NCBI GenBank assembly: GCA_937975235.1
Contig: CALJUZ010000085.1
Location: forward strand, 1 to 18,409
DNA length: 18,409 nucleotides
Reading direction: 5' to 3'
DNA from: CALJUZ01 sp003387805
Lineage (GTDB): Bacteria > Bacillota > Limnochordia > Limnochordales > ZCTH02-B6
The notes beneath the pieces were generated by a model. The model worked only from the letters and a program-made list of their open reading frames with translations, made no database searches and was not told the DNA's origin. Position numbers and translations under genes: made by a program. Shown here piece by piece: positions 1-7,798 of the stretch (positions within the stretch are counted from its first letter, which is position 1; each line of letters opens with the position of its first letter).

Positions 1-10
1 CGATCGCGCA

Positions 11-1690
11 TTGAAGAACTACATCACGGGTCGGCGTCTTTGGCAGCTGTGGCGGGACGAATTTTCCGGCTATAACCTGCGCTTGTTTCAGCGCGACCTT
101 TTGGCGGGCATCACCGTGGCCGCGGTCGCGCTGCCTCTGGCGCTGGCTTTCGGCGTCGCCTCCGGCGCCACGGCCGCGGCGGGCCTGGTCACGGCCGTCA
201 TCGCGGGCATTGTCATTCCCGCGCTGGGCGGCGCCCGCTTTCAGATCTCCGGACCGACGGGCGCCATGTCCGCGGTGCTGATCGTCGTCGCCGGCCGCTA
301 CGGTCTGGAAGGCGTCTGGCTGACGGGCGTGCTGGCCGGCCTCATGATCATCCTTATGGGCGTCCTCAAGTGGGGGCAAGTCATCAACTTTATTCCATCG
401 GCCGTCATCACCGGGTTTACCAGCGGCATTGCGGTCATTATTTTCATCGGGCAGATCGGCAATCTGCTGGGCATCGACACGCCCTCCGCGGAAAACGCGC
501 TGGTGCAGCTGTGGCGGTACGTGGAGCTGCAGCAGGCGCCCAACGGGGCGGCGCTGGGTGTCGGCTTGCTGGTCGTCGTGACGATGGCTGCGTGGCCGAA
601 GAGCTGGGGCGCCCGCTTCCCCGGGTCGCTGGCGGGGCTCATCGCGGCCACCGCGGCGGCCGCGCTGCTGCAGCTGGACGTGCCCGTCATCGGCGACATT
701 CCGCAGACGGTTTTGCTGGACGACCGCCTGCGCCTCGGCAGCATCCCGTGGAGCCGGCTGGGCCAGCTCATGGGGCCGGCCGCGTCGGTGGCGCTGCTGG
801 GCGCGATTGAGAGCCTGCTCTGCGGGGCGGTCATCGAGCGGCAAACCGGGGCCAAGATGGATTCCGTTCAGGAGCTGTTCGCCCAGGGCGTCGGCAACAT
901 GGTCGTGCCCTTCTTCGGCGGTGTGCCGGCCACGGCCGCCATCGCCCGGGCCAGCGTGGCCGTGCGCAGCGGCGCGGCCACCCGCCTGACGGCCATCATC
1001 CACGGCTTCGTGCTGCTGGCCGCCGCCCTGCTGCTGGGGCCGGTCATCTCCCGGGTGCCGCTGGCGGCCTTGGGCGGCGTGCTGGCGGTGACGGCGTGGC
1101 GCATGAACGACTGGGAAGCCATCCGCGACATTTTCCGCCACCGGTTCCGCAGCGAAATCTTCGTGTTTCTCTTGACGCTGGCGGCCACGGCGGTGTTCGA
1201 CCTGACGCAGGCCATCGTGCTGGGCCTGGGCTTTTCGGCCCTCATTTTCGTCTTCCAGAGCAGCAACAGCGAAGTGCTGCACCGGCCCGTGTCCGTGGAG
1301 GCCATGCGCAGGCAAGGCTATGACCTGCTGCACGACGCGGACCGCATCGTCGTCGTCTACGTGGTGGGGCCCCTCTTTTTCGGCACCGTGCACCGCTTCA
1401 ACACGGTACTGGAAGGCCTGGACGACGCGGAGGACATCATTTTGAGCCTGCGCACCGTGCCTTTGATCGACACCACCGGGCTGCGGGCGCTGGACGAGCT
1501 CATCGACCGGCTGGAGGCCGAAGGCCGCCGGGTGTATTTGAGCGGGCTGGCCCGTCCCGTGCGGGAGAAGCTGGAGCGGGGCGGCATCATTGCCAAACTG
1601 GGCGAAGAGCGAGTGTTCTGGAGCGCGGATCAGGCCATCATCGCCGCGGACCGCTACCGGGCCCGGCAAGCGGGCATTCAGGCCGGCTAG
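11..1690 (+). CDS. SulP family anion transporter with C-terminal STAS domain
   Basis: This is an inner-membrane transporter of the SulP/SLC26 family, which moves sulfate, bicarbonate or other anions; the substrate cannot be told from sequence. The N-terminal two thirds (about residues 25-415) is a run of hydrophobic helices. It includes the family-typical early segment around ALPLALAFGVASG and the ISGPTGAMSAVL stretch that forms part of the substrate site. A cytoplasmic STAS domain follows (about 440-545), with the conserved loop IDTTGLRAL where the regulatory Ser/Thr region lies. The length of 559 aa is normal for bacterial SulP proteins. The TTG start lies only 10 bases into the window, so its ribosome binding site is cut off and the true start could be slightly upstream. 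The next gene is convergent, so nothing in the window is co-transcribed with it. Family assignment is secure. Confidence 0.93.
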   Translation: MKNYITGRRLWQLWRDEFSGYNLRLFQRDLLAGITVAAVALPLALAFGVASGATAAAGLVTAVIAGIVIPALGGARFQISGPTGAMSAVLIVVAGRYGLEGVWLTGVLAGLMIILMGVLKWGQVINFIPSAVITGFTSGIAVIIFIGQIGNLLGIDTPSAENALVQLWRYVELQQAPNGAALGVGLLVVVTMAAWPKSWGARFPGSLAGLIAATAAAALLQLDVPVIGDIPQTVLLDDRLRLGSIPWSRLGQLMGPAASVALLGAIESLLCGAVIERQTGAKMDSVQELFAQGVGNMVVPFFGGVPATAAIARASVAVRSGAATRLTAIIHGFVLLAAALLLGPVISRVPLAALGGVLAVTAWRMNDWEAIRDIFRHRFRSEIFVFLLTLAATAVFDLTQAIVLGLGFSALIFVFQSSNSEVLHRPVSVEAMRRQGYDLLHDADRIVVVYVVGPLFFGTVHRFNTVLEGLDDAEDIILSLRTVPLIDTTGLRALDELIDRLEAEGRRVYLSGLARPVREKLERGGIIAKLGEERVFWSADQAIIAADRYRARQAGIQAG

Positions 1691-1731
1691 CCGGGCCTCC
1701 GGGCCGGGTCCGCGCCAGCCCCTGCGGGCCA

Positions 1732-2205
1732 TCAGACGACCTTGACGACAAACGCGACGGTCATGGCTACCGCGACCGCGAACTTGACCACCATGGAGCT
1801 CAGCGTGCCCAAAAGGCCGCCCAAGCCGGCCCGCACCGAATCCTGCATGGAGCGGCCCGACAGCAGCTCGCCCATGAGCGCGCCCAGAAACGGCCCCAGC
1901 AGCAAACCGAAGGGCAGGAAAAACAAACCGATCATCGCGCCGATGACCGCGCCCCAGGTGCCCGCCCGGCCCGCGCCGAAGCGCTTGGCTCCCCACGCTC
2001 GCGTCAGGTAGTCGGTCACCTCCGCCGCGGCCGTCACCAGCGCCATGACGACGAGAAACGTCGCGTCCACCCGCTGAAACCTGTCAAGAATGCCGAAGCC
2101 CAGCATGGTCAGCCAAATGAGCGGCACGCCGGGAAGCACCGGCACCACCGTGCCCATGACGCCCACCGCCATCAGCAGCAAAGAAACGCCGAAAGCCACC
2201 CACAT
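1732..2205 (-). CDS. DUF456 family membrane protein
   Basis: This is a small integral membrane protein of 157 aa, the usual size for DUF456. It has about four hydrophobic segments. The family-typical N-terminus has LLLMAVGVMGTVVPVLPGVP, and glycine-rich middle helices include GAVIGAMIGLFFLPFGLLLG and GPFLGALMGELL. Its function is unknown. I chose the ATG at 2205 because homology begins there. A TTG at 2217 is an alternative, since a GGAGGTG motif lies about 10 bases before it and too far (about 25) from the ATG. The frame stays open to 2343, but that extension is low-complexity, Pro/Arg-rich and unlike the family. The gene converges on the SulP gene with only 41 bases between stops. Confidence 0.85.
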   Translation of the reverse strand: MWVAFGVSLLLMAVGVMGTVVPVLPGVPLIWLTMLGFGILDRFQRVDATFLVVMALVTAAAEVTDYLTRAWGAKRFGAGRAGTWGAVIGAMIGLFFLPFGLLLGPFLGALMGELLSGRSMQDSVRAGLGGLLGTLSSMVVKFAVAVAMTVAFVVKVV

Positions 2206-2393
2206 TCCCGGTTCCAAAGGCGACGCCCACCTCCGCTTGCAGGATATGGTTCGAGGCCGGGGCCGCCATCCCTGCGCCGGACGGTGAAGCCCGGAAGAGC
2301 GGCAGGCTGCGGCCGACGCCGCCGCCCGAGGCGGAACAGCCACCGAAGCGCACCGGTCCGGGCCGGCCGCGGCTCGGCGTCGTCGGGCGGGAA

Positions 2394-2747
2394 GTGACGC
2401 TTCTTCCTCGCCATTGGGAATGGCTCGATGCGCAGCCGTCGGGCGCCTGGGCGGCGCTGCGCAAGCTGGTGGAGACGGCGATGCGGGAAGGGCGCGCTGC
2501 CGAGCAGGCCCGTCGCCTCCGGGACGGGGCGTACCGGTTCATGTCGTTTATGGCCGGCGACTTCCCCAACTTTGAGGAAGCATCGCGAGCGCTGTTCGCG
2601 CAAGACTACGAGCGGCTCCGCTCCTTGATCGCCCTCTGGCCCGAAGACGTGCGAGACCACTTGCAACGGCTCATCGATCGCGTCATGGCAGCGGAGGCCA
2701 AGGCGGCGCAAGCAGCCGCCGACGGGAAACGAGGCGGGCCCAACTGA
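2394..2747 (+). CDS. DUF2239 family protein, apparently N-terminally truncated
   Basis: The 117-aa product matches the C-terminal core of DUF2239 proteins. Recognisable pieces are EVTLLPRHWEWLDAQPSG, ALRKLVE, AYRFMSFMAGDFPNFEEASRAL and ALWPEDVRDH. Family members are usually near 190-200 aa, with an N-terminal beta-rich part followed by a Pro-rich linker ending in GRPKLGVVAREV. Here the linker reads GPGRPRLGVVGREV and is in frame upstream of the GTG at 2394 (about 2355-2393). That frame contains no ATG, GTG or TTG back to at least 2211, and the upstream sequence does not resemble the family N-terminus. Either the gene starts internally at this GTG (no good ribosome binding site is seen) or it is a 5'-truncated remnant. 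Function is unknown. Its TGA stop abuts the stop of the convergent TetR gene. Confidence 0.62.
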   Translation: MTLLPRHWEWLDAQPSGAWAALRKLVETAMREGRAAEQARRLRDGAYRFMSFMAGDFPNFEEASRALFAQDYERLRSLIALWPEDVRDHLQRLIDRVMAAEAKAAQAAADGKRGGPN

Positions 2748-3146
2748 TCACGCCGCGACGATGCAGTTCAAGCCCAGCGAAACGGTGGCCCCGTCCGAAG
2801 CCGGCATTTGCCATCGTCCGCCCCGACGAGGGTTGGGCCGCAGCACTAAGTCCCGAAACAGCGTGCTGTACTCCCGGGCAAACTTCAAGCTCGCGATGCC
2901 GACGTCCAAAAACGGATCGCCCGTATAGCGCTGCTGCATCATGGCCCGGCCGATTTCGACGACGCGGTCGACGACGGCCCGCTTCAGCGCCTCGATATGT
3001 TCGAAGTTGTGGTAGATGGGCGCGACGGAGCTGCCCAATCGGCGGGCGACTTGGCGGGCGGTGATGGCGTCGATGCCTTCCTCCGCCGCCAGCTGAAAGG
3101 CGGCTTCCACGATGTCTTGCTTGGAAAACTGAATTTTCGGGGGCAT
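2748..3146 (-). CDS. TetR/AcrR family transcriptional regulator, short C-terminus
   Basis: This is a DNA-binding repressor-type protein of 132 aa. The N-terminal TetR helix-turn-helix is clear (about residues 8-55: SKQDIVEAAFQLAAEEG, then ITARQVARRLGSSVAPIYHNF). It is followed by the start of the ligand-binding core, ending in the REYSTLFRDLVLR stretch. The ATG at 3146 is fixed by a perfect AGGAGG at a spacing of 9. Related regulators run to 180-220 aa. Here homology fades after about residue 105, and the tail PNPRRGGRWQMPASDG and beyond looks unrelated, so the ligand-binding domain seems truncated by a deletion or rearrangement. The frame stops at 2748 in a TGATCA that also supplies the stop of the convergent gene. 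A palindrome just upstream is a candidate autoregulatory operator. The target is unknown. Confidence 0.85.
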   Translation of the reverse strand: MPPKIQFSKQDIVEAAFQLAAEEGIDAITARQVARRLGSSVAPIYHNFEHIEALKRAVVDRVVEIGRAMMQQRYTGDPFLDVGIASLKFAREYSTLFRDLVLRPNPRRGGRWQMPASDGATVSLGLNCIVAA

Positions 3147-3193
3147 ATTCGGTGCCTCCTGCGATGCGGTCAAGGGGGTCTTTGTCTCACTGT

Positions 3194-3207
3194 ATAACAT
3201 TCGTTAT
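3194..3207. promoter_or_regulatory. Candidate operator palindrome upstream of the TetR gene
   Basis: ATAAC-ATTC-GTTAT is a perfect 5-bp inverted repeat with a 4-base centre, 48 bases before the TetR start codon and overlapping an AT-rich TTATAC-like -10 on the minus strand. TetR regulators commonly bind such sites to repress their own promoter. No convincing -35 is visible. Assignment as an operator is inference from position. Confidence 0.4.
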
Positions 3208-3326
3208 TCAACGTGCACTATACGTGGCGAAGCCACTGCCCGTCAACCGCTGCGATGGCTGCGGGCCGAGAACGGTCTGTCCCGGCCCACGCGTTCGCTT
3301 CCATGGACGATTTTTCGCCCGGCCAC

Positions 3327-3866
3327 TCAGCCCTTCAGCTCGATGCCGAAGTCCAAAATGACGTTGCCGTCTTCATCCTCCGTGTCAAAGCGGGACGGAT
3401 GGTACCGTTCGAAACACCAGCCGCCTTCGGCCATGTGCCAACCCCTTTTTTGAATGGCCGCCAGACACAGTTCAAACGCCTCAGGTCCGTACAGCTCGCC
3501 CGTTTCGTCGCGTCCACGCAAGAAACAAATGCCAACGTCGGCCGGACGAACGTCGACGTACGAGTATCCTTCGGGAACCTCGGTCCCTTCTGGAAACAGC
3601 ATGCCGACCCAATATTCGAACACGCCGTCGACGAAGCGCATGTACGCGACGTGAGACAGTTCGTCCTCGGTGACGCTGCCGTCCGGTCCACGGCCCGGCA
3701 CGGCGCGCCGCAGCTGCTCCAGCACGTCGAAGTCGTTGTTGGCGAACCACCGTTTCCACACATCGGCAAACCCGCCTTCAGGCCCCCGGTCTTCGTCCGT
3801 GTAGCGTTTGCCGATCAAGCGCAATGCTGGAAAACTTTCCTTATACACTTCGATTACTTCCGCCAC
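3327..3866 (-). CDS. GyrI-like / AraC effector-binding domain protein
   Basis: This is a stand-alone small-molecule-binding domain of the GyrI-like (SOUL/AraC effector-binding) superfamily, 179 aa and probably cytoplasmic. The first beta strand and helix read FPALRLIGKRY followed by FADVWKRWF. The second half-repeat is YWVGMLFPEGTEVPEGYSYVDV with the typical acidic strand. The end, WCFERYHPSRFDTEDEDGN, matches this family's common C-terminus. No DNA-binding domain is attached, as is usual for single-domain members. The GTG start at 3866 is set by an AGGAGG with a spacing of 8. It lies 88 bases after the DUF4256 gene and may be read from the same transcript. The ligand is not predictable. Confidence 0.85.
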   Translation of the reverse strand: MAEVIEVYKESFPALRLIGKRYTDEDRGPEGGFADVWKRWFANNDFDVLEQLRRAVPGRGPDGSVTEDELSHVAYMRFVDGVFEYWVGMLFPEGTEVPEGYSYVDVRPADVGICFLRGRDETGELYGPEAFELCLAAIQKRGWHMAEGGWCFERYHPSRFDTEDEDGNVILDFGIELKG

Positions 3867-3954
3867 GGGCGATGCCTCCTTGATGAAGCAATTTACCGCC
3901 AGGCGCCGGCTGCGCCGGTCGACCCTCTTTCCAGGCAGCGGACAAGCCGTTGGA

Positions 3955-4500
3955 TCAGACTTTCAGGAGCCCCCGGAAACCCCGGCTGCCGTAGTACGAG
4001 TCCGCGCCGTTGTGGTAGACGAACACGCGGCCGTAGCGGCGATCGCAGAACAAGGCCCCGCCGAGAGCCCGCACGTCCTCCGGCGTCTTGACCCAGCTGG
4101 ACGTTTTCGTGTCAAACTCCCCGAAGGTTTGCAGCTTCCGGTACTGTTCTTCGGTCAGCAGCTCGATGCCCATGGCCTCGGCCATCTCCATCGCGCTGCC
4201 CTCGGGCGGGTGCTTCTTCCGCCCCTCCCTCGCGGCGCGGTCGTAGCAGAGGCTGCGCCGGCCGGCGGGGCTTTGCGGCGCGCAGTCACAGAGGACGATG
4301 TCGCCTGCGTTCGCGCCCAGGTCGACCACGTCGGGCTCGCCGCCGGTGCGCTCCATTTCGTAGAGGGAACGGACTTTCTCCGGACGGGCCGACAGCCTCT
4401 CCTCCACCTCGCGCCACTCGACGCCCGGGTGCCGGTGCATGTTTTTCTCGAACCGTTTTTTCAGGGTCGCCAAAAGCTGGTCATACGCCGCCTGGTCCAT
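3955..4500 (-). CDS. DUF4256 domain-containing protein
   Basis: The 181-aa soluble protein aligns over its whole length with DUF4256, a Bacillota-rich family of unknown function. Typical elements are LLATLKKRFEKNMHRHPGVEW, the GGEPDVV stretch, YDRAAREGRKKHPPEGSA with MGIELLTEEQYRKLQ, and the end VFVYHNGADSYYGSRGFRG. The length equals that of known members, so the gene appears intact. The ATG at 4500 has an AAGGA motif about 11 bases upstream. There are no signal peptide or membrane segments. The upstream 4501-4701 stretch holds at most one small open frame. Confidence 0.9.
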   Translation of the reverse strand: MDQAAYDQLLATLKKRFEKNMHRHPGVEWREVEERLSARPEKVRSLYEMERTGGEPDVVDLGANAGDIVLCDCAPQSPAGRRSLCYDRAAREGRKKHPPEGSAMEMAEAMGIELLTEEQYRKLQTFGEFDTKTSSWVKTPEDVRALGGALFCDRRYGRVFVYHNGADSYYGSRGFRGLLKV

Positions 4501-4558
4501 GCGCGCGCCCGTCCTTTCCCGTCAGTCGCCGTCCGGCTGGTTCTCTGCCGGCCCGTCC

Positions 4559-4705
4559 TTAGTCTCCCTCGACGCCCTGTGGACCCTCCGGTCGAAGGGC
4601 AAAAGGTCCCGAAGGCGAGCCGACGCCGCCCGCCTCCGCCGTGTCCGACAAGACCCGGGGACCGGCCGCCGACAAAGCCCGGGCGCAGAGCTCGTCAAAG
4701 GTCAT
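4559..4705 (-). CDS. Possible 48-aa ORF translationally coupled to the CBS gene
   Basis: An ATG at 4705 overlaps the TGA of the CBS-domain gene (ATGA arrangement). It opens a 48-codon frame beginning MTFDELCARALSAAG and ending in TAA. The ATGA junction is typical of coupled genes, and most codons end in G or C. No homology is recognised and the second half is Gly/Pro-rich, so it may be chance. Outside this frame, 4501-4701 shows no other feature. Confidence 0.3.
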   Translation of the reverse strand: MTFDELCARALSAAGPRVLSDTAEAGGVGSPSGPFALRPEGPQGVEGD

Positions 4706-5130
4706 GCGTCCTGCTTTTCTTCCAGCAGCTTCACCAGCGCGCGGAACACGTCCGACTCGGTGATGATGCCGATGACTTTGTCCCCTTCCACCACGGGGAT
4801 GCCGCCGATTTTGCGCTCGGCCATAATCTTGGCCACCGCCTGCAGGTCCGTGTCCGGCGTGGCGGTCACCACGTCCCGGGTCATCAGTTCCGCGACCTTG
4901 ATCTTGTCCAGCAGGTAGTTGAGCTCCCAAATGGACAGGCTGGTAGCCGGCGAAGGGGCCGCCCGCAGCAGGTCCGTCAGGGTGACGATGCCCACCAGCT
5001 TCCCGTCCTGCACGACGGGCAGCCGCCGGATGTCGTGCTCTTCCATGAGCTTGCGCGCATCCGGCGCGGACGTTTCGGGTCCGACGGTGACAGGGTTCCT
5101 CGTGTAGACGTCATCCACTTTGATTTTCAT
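4702..5130 (-). CDS. CBS-domain pair protein (AcuB-like)
   Basis: The 142-aa cytoplasmic protein is composed of two CBS motifs forming one Bateman module, which usually binds adenine nucleotides and acts as an energy or redox sensor. CBS1 covers about residues 1-58 (VDDVYTRNPVTVGPET, DIRRLPVVQDGKLVGIVTLTDLL). CBS2 covers about residues 75-135 (VAELMTRDVVTATPDT, KIGGIPVVEGDKVIGIITESDVF). No catalytic domain is attached, as in AcuB-like proteins. The ATG at 5130 is preceded by AGGAGG with a spacing of 7. A TATAAT box sits 15 bases further up, so it probably has its own promoter. The partner protein is unknown. Confidence 0.93.
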   Translation of the reverse strand: MKIKVDDVYTRNPVTVGPETSAPDARKLMEEHDIRRLPVVQDGKLVGIVTLTDLLRAAPSPATSLSIWELNYLLDKIKVAELMTRDVVTATPDTDLQAVAKIMAERKIGGIPVVEGDKVIGIITESDVFRALVKLLEEKQDA

Positions 5131-5137
5131 GTCTCAT

Positions 5138-5157
5138 CCTCCTAAGTACCAATTATA
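5138..5157 (-). promoter_or_regulatory. Promoter -10 and ribosome binding site of the CBS gene
   Basis: On the minus strand a perfect TATAAT (5157-5152) is followed by AGGAGG (5143-5138) before the ATG at 5130. The predicted transcript would have a leader of only about 15 bases. No good -35 hexamer is seen at 16-18 bases, so strength is uncertain. Confidence 0.45.
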
Positions 5158-5247
5158 CGAATCATGAGCCAAAGCTCCTGCACCGTTGCCCTGCCCGGCC
5201 ATGATGCGCGGCCGGTCCGGGTGCGGCGCGGCCCCGGCGCCGCGGCA

Positions 5248-6231
5248 TCACGACGCGGCCTTGCGCTCCAGCCACTCCCGGATGGCCTCGTAGGCTTCCT
5301 CCTTGTTGATCTCGTGCAGCGGCTCGTGCCGGGCGCCTTCGAACAGGATCGACTCCACGTCGCGGATGCCGTGGCGGCGGAACTGGGCGATGATGCCCGC
5401 CACCCCTTTGCCGTAGTCGCCGATGGGGTCTTCGGAGCCGTTGACAAACAACACCGGCATTTCCTTAGGGATCTTGCCCACTTCGTCGTCCTCGTGGACG
5501 ATCAGGAGCCCGGTCAAGAGGTCGACGAAAAAGCCCGACGTCGCGGTCCAGCCGCACAAAGGGTCGGCCAGGTACTGAGCCACCGCTTCCTCGTCGCGCG
5601 TCAAGTAATCGTAGTCGGTCTTCGGGTTGGGAATCCGCTTGTTGTTGCCGAAAAACGCCACGCGGTCCAGGAACGGATTCGGTTTGCGCAGACCCCGTCT
5701 CCGGACCTCCAGCTTCGACACCCAGCGCCCGAACTTGCCGATAAAGCCCGGATGGCCCGGCGTGCCCATCAAGACGGCGCCGTCGATGGTGTCGCCGAAG
5801 CGCTGCATGTAGCGGCGGGCCAGCAAAGACCCCATGCTGTGGCCCATGAGAAAGCGCGGCAAGTCGGGCCAGCGCCCGGCGATCCAGTCGTTGACGGCCC
5901 TCAGGTCGTCCACGACCCGCTCGAAGCCGTCCTCGTCCGCAAAGTGGCCCAGGAGGCCCGCCCGCTCCCCGGTGCGTCCGTGGCCCCGGTGGTCGCTGCC
6001 GACCACGTGAAATCCGCGCTCGGCCAAATACTCGGCAAACTCCTCGTAGCGGCCGATGTGCTCGGCCATGCCGTGCGCGATCTGCAGCACGCCCCGGGCC
6101 GTACCCGCCGCCGGGGCATCCTCGCCCGATTCCGCGCCGGCGGCCTCCCGGGCCGTCCACACCCGGACGTAAACCCGGGCGCCGTCGTCCATGGTCATCC
6201 AGAACGTCTCCGACAAAGCCGTACTGCTCAT
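5248..6231 (-). CDS. Alpha/beta hydrolase, monoacylglycerol lipase/lysophospholipase type (copy 1)
   Basis: This is a serine hydrolase of 327 aa predicted to cleave lipid esters such as monoacylglycerols or lysophospholipids; the exact substrate is unknown. The fold markers are in order. The oxyanion-loop segment LQIAHGMAEHIGRYEEFAEYL lies at about residues 49-70 and SDHRGHGRTGE at about 79-89. The nucleophile elbow is GHSMGS with Ser132. Asp268 is in NGSEDPIGDYG and His302 in GARHEPLHE, completing a catalytic triad. There is no signal peptide, so it is cytoplasmic or peripheral. I chose ATG 6231, with an AGGAGG 12 bases upstream; the longer frame to 6255 runs through that site. It lies 45 bases downstream of htpX, likely in the same operon. 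It is clearly paralogous to the hydrolase at 7799-8803, sharing an unusual insert after the first strand and a long region before the Asp. Confidence 0.92.
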   Translation of the reverse strand: MSSTALSETFWMTMDDGARVYVRVWTAREAAGAESGEDAPAAGTARGVLQIAHGMAEHIGRYEEFAEYLAERGFHVVGSDHRGHGRTGERAGLLGHFADEDGFERVVDDLRAVNDWIAGRWPDLPRFLMGHSMGSLLARRYMQRFGDTIDGAVLMGTPGHPGFIGKFGRWVSKLEVRRRGLRKPNPFLDRVAFFGNNKRIPNPKTDYDYLTRDEEAVAQYLADPLCGWTATSGFFVDLLTGLLIVHEDDEVGKIPKEMPVLFVNGSEDPIGDYGKGVAGIIAQFRRHGIRDVESILFEGARHEPLHEINKEEAYEAIREWLERKAAS

Positions 6232-6276
6232 TGCCTCACGCAGCCTCCTGCTCACGCGTTGAAGGATTGCGGCAGC

Positions 6277-7182
6277 CTACATCATCTGCTCCAGCCGGCG
6301 GATGCGCTCCTCCACCGGCGGGTGGGTGGAAAACCAGTTCACCGCCGGACGCTTCTTTGTGGGGTTGGAGATGTAGAGCGCCGCGCACGTGGGCGAGGCG
6401 GACGCCACGGGCGCGGGCGCCCCGGCGATTTTCCGCAGGGCCGAGGCCAGGGCGCCGGGGTTGCGGCACAGCTCGGCGCCGCTCGCGTCGGCCAAGTACT
6501 CCCGGTTGCGGGAGATGGCCAGCTGCACCAGCGTGGCCACCAGCGGGGCCAGCAGGATCAAAAGCAGTGCGGCGACTTGCACGACCGCATGGCCTTGGCC
6601 GCCGCGGCCGCTGCTGCGGCTGCCGCGCCGCCCGCCGGAGTACCAGAGCATGCGCCGGGCCATGTCGCTCAGGATGCCGATGACGGCCACCAGCGCGATG
6701 GCCGTGGTGGCCAGCCTGACGTCGTAGTTTTGGATGTGCGCGACCTCGTGCGCGATGACGCCCTCGATTTCCTGGCGGTCGAGCCGTTCCAGCAGCCCCG
6801 TGGTGACGGCCACGGCCGCGGTTTCGGGCGTCATGCCCGCGGCGAAAGCGTTGGGGCTGGGATCGTCGATAATGTACACTTTCGGCATGGGCACCCGCGC
6901 CGCGATGGACAGCCATTCGACCGTGTTCCAGAGAAAAGGGTTTTCGTCCTCGGACTTGACCTCCCGGGCCCGGTTCATGGCCATGACGACCTGCGTGCCC
7001 GCCCGGGTCATAATCAGCACGTACGCTGCGGCCAAAACGGCTGCAATGACGAGGCCCGCCAGCCAGTCGTCGGCGGCGACGACGCCGAAGGCCGCGCCCA
7101 CGGCGGCGAAAAACAGCAGAAATCCGGCCACCAGGACCCAGGTCCGCCGTTTGTTCGCTTCGATCTGCGCATGCAGCAGCAT
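6277..7182 (-). CDS. htpX: Zinc metalloprotease HtpX
   Basis: This is a membrane-bound M48 zinc endopeptidase that degrades misfolded or damaged membrane proteins. It has 301 aa. Two N-terminal membrane helices lie at about residues 14-35 and 40-58. The zinc-binding HEVAH motif is at residues 145-149, and the third ligand is Glu228 in SRNREYLAD. Two further hydrophobic helices lie at about 158-176 and 199-221. The C-terminal FSTHPPVEERI signature (285-295) is present. All catalytic residues are intact, so it should be active. The ATG at 7182 lies 6 bases after the lemA stop with only a weak ribosome binding site, which suggests translational coupling to lemA. LemA-HtpX pairing is common in Gram-positive bacteria. 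Confidence 0.96.
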   Translation of the reverse strand: MLLHAQIEANKRRTWVLVAGFLLFFAAVGAAFGVVAADDWLAGLVIAAVLAAAYVLIMTRAGTQVVMAMNRAREVKSEDENPFLWNTVEWLSIAARVPMPKVYIIDDPSPNAFAAGMTPETAAVAVTTGLLERLDRQEIEGVIAHEVAHIQNYDVRLATTAIALVAVIGILSDMARRMLWYSGGRRGSRSSGRGGQGHAVVQVAALLLILLAPLVATLVQLAISRNREYLADASGAELCRNPGALASALRKIAGAPAPVASASPTCAALYISNPTKKRPAVNWFSTHPPVEERIRRLEQMM

Positions 7183-7188
7183 GGTCCG

Positions 7189-7737
7189 CTAAAACTCCAC
7201 CCGCACGGCTTCCCTCTCCGCCGCGGCCGCCTCGAGCATTTCCGCCCGGGTGAAACCGTGGACCCCGGCCACGATGTTGCTGGGGAACGACTGAATCTTG
7301 GTGTTGTACTGCATCACGGTGCGGTTGTACAGCTGCCGGGCCGCGGCGATTTTGTTCTCCGTGCCTTCCAGCTGCTCCTGAAGCTTGCTGAAACCTTCGT
7401 GGGCTTTCAGGTCGGGATACGCCTCCTGCAGGGCGAACAAGCTCTTCAGCGCGCCGCTGAGCTCGTCATTGGCCTGCAGCTGCTCGGCCCGGCCGCCGCC
7501 GGCCAGCAGGCGGTTGCGGGCCTCGATGACTTTTTGCAGCGTCTCCTGCTCGTGCTTCGCGTAGCCTTTGACCGTCTCGACCAGGTTCGGAATGAGGTCG
7601 TAGCGCCGCTTCAGCTGCACGTCGATCTGCGCCCACGCTTCCTCAATCCAGTTGCGCAGGCGGACCAGCGCATTGTACTGCCCAATCCAGAACAGTGCGA
7701 CCACGACCGCCGCCCCGACGACAACCCAAACCGCCAC
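7189..7737 (-). CDS. lemA: LemA family protein
   Basis: The 182-aa protein has one N-terminal transmembrane helix (about residues 2-20) followed by a long helical bundle. The family signatures are NWIEEAWAQIDVQLKRRYDLIPNLVETVKGYA and, near the end, YNTKIQSFPSNIVAG. LemA proteins are of uncertain biochemical role and frequently accompany HtpX or membrane-remodelling genes; here the gene is directly upstream of htpX. The GTG start at 7737 has GGAGG at a spacing of 7. The gap of 61 bases to the preceding hydrolase gene leaves room for a promoter, but I see no good -35/-10 pair. The gene is intact. Confidence 0.96.
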   Translation of the reverse strand: MAVWVVVGAAVVVALFWIGQYNALVRLRNWIEEAWAQIDVQLKRRYDLIPNLVETVKGYAKHEQETLQKVIEARNRLLAGGGRAEQLQANDELSGALKSLFALQEAYPDLKAHEGFSKLQEQLEGTENKIAAARQLYNRTVMQYNTKIQSFPSNIVAGVHGFTRAEMLEAAAAEREAVRVEF

Positions 7738-7798
7738 CCGGATCCCTCCGTTTGAAAAAGATCCCCTGTCTTCCCATCGGAACGTTTACTTCGACAAA

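Noticed and set aside
1683..1694. CCGGCTAGCCGG palindrome at the SulP stop as a terminator
   Set aside because: The stem is short, includes the stop codon and has no following T-run; in this GC-rich context it is likely chance.
2206..2343. N-terminal extension of the DUF456 protein to 2343
   Set aside because: The extra 46 residues are low-complexity Pro/Arg-rich and unlike the family, and 157 aa is the normal family length.
3906..3918. CCGGC-TGC-GCCGG hairpin between DUF4256 and the GyrI-like gene as a terminator
   Set aside because: It has only a 5-bp stem with no T-run on the minus strand, and the genes are probably co-transcribed.
3213..5145. Plus-strand open frames opposite the GyrI-like, DUF4256 and CBS genes
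   Set aside because: They are shadows of clear minus-strand genes with good ribosome binding sites; the translations resemble no family.
5164..7755. Very long plus-strand open frame opposite the hydrolase, htpX and lemA genes
   Set aside because: It is antisense to three well-recognised minus-strand genes. Long antisense open frames are expected in GC-rich DNA, and its translation is low-complexity with no recognisable domain.
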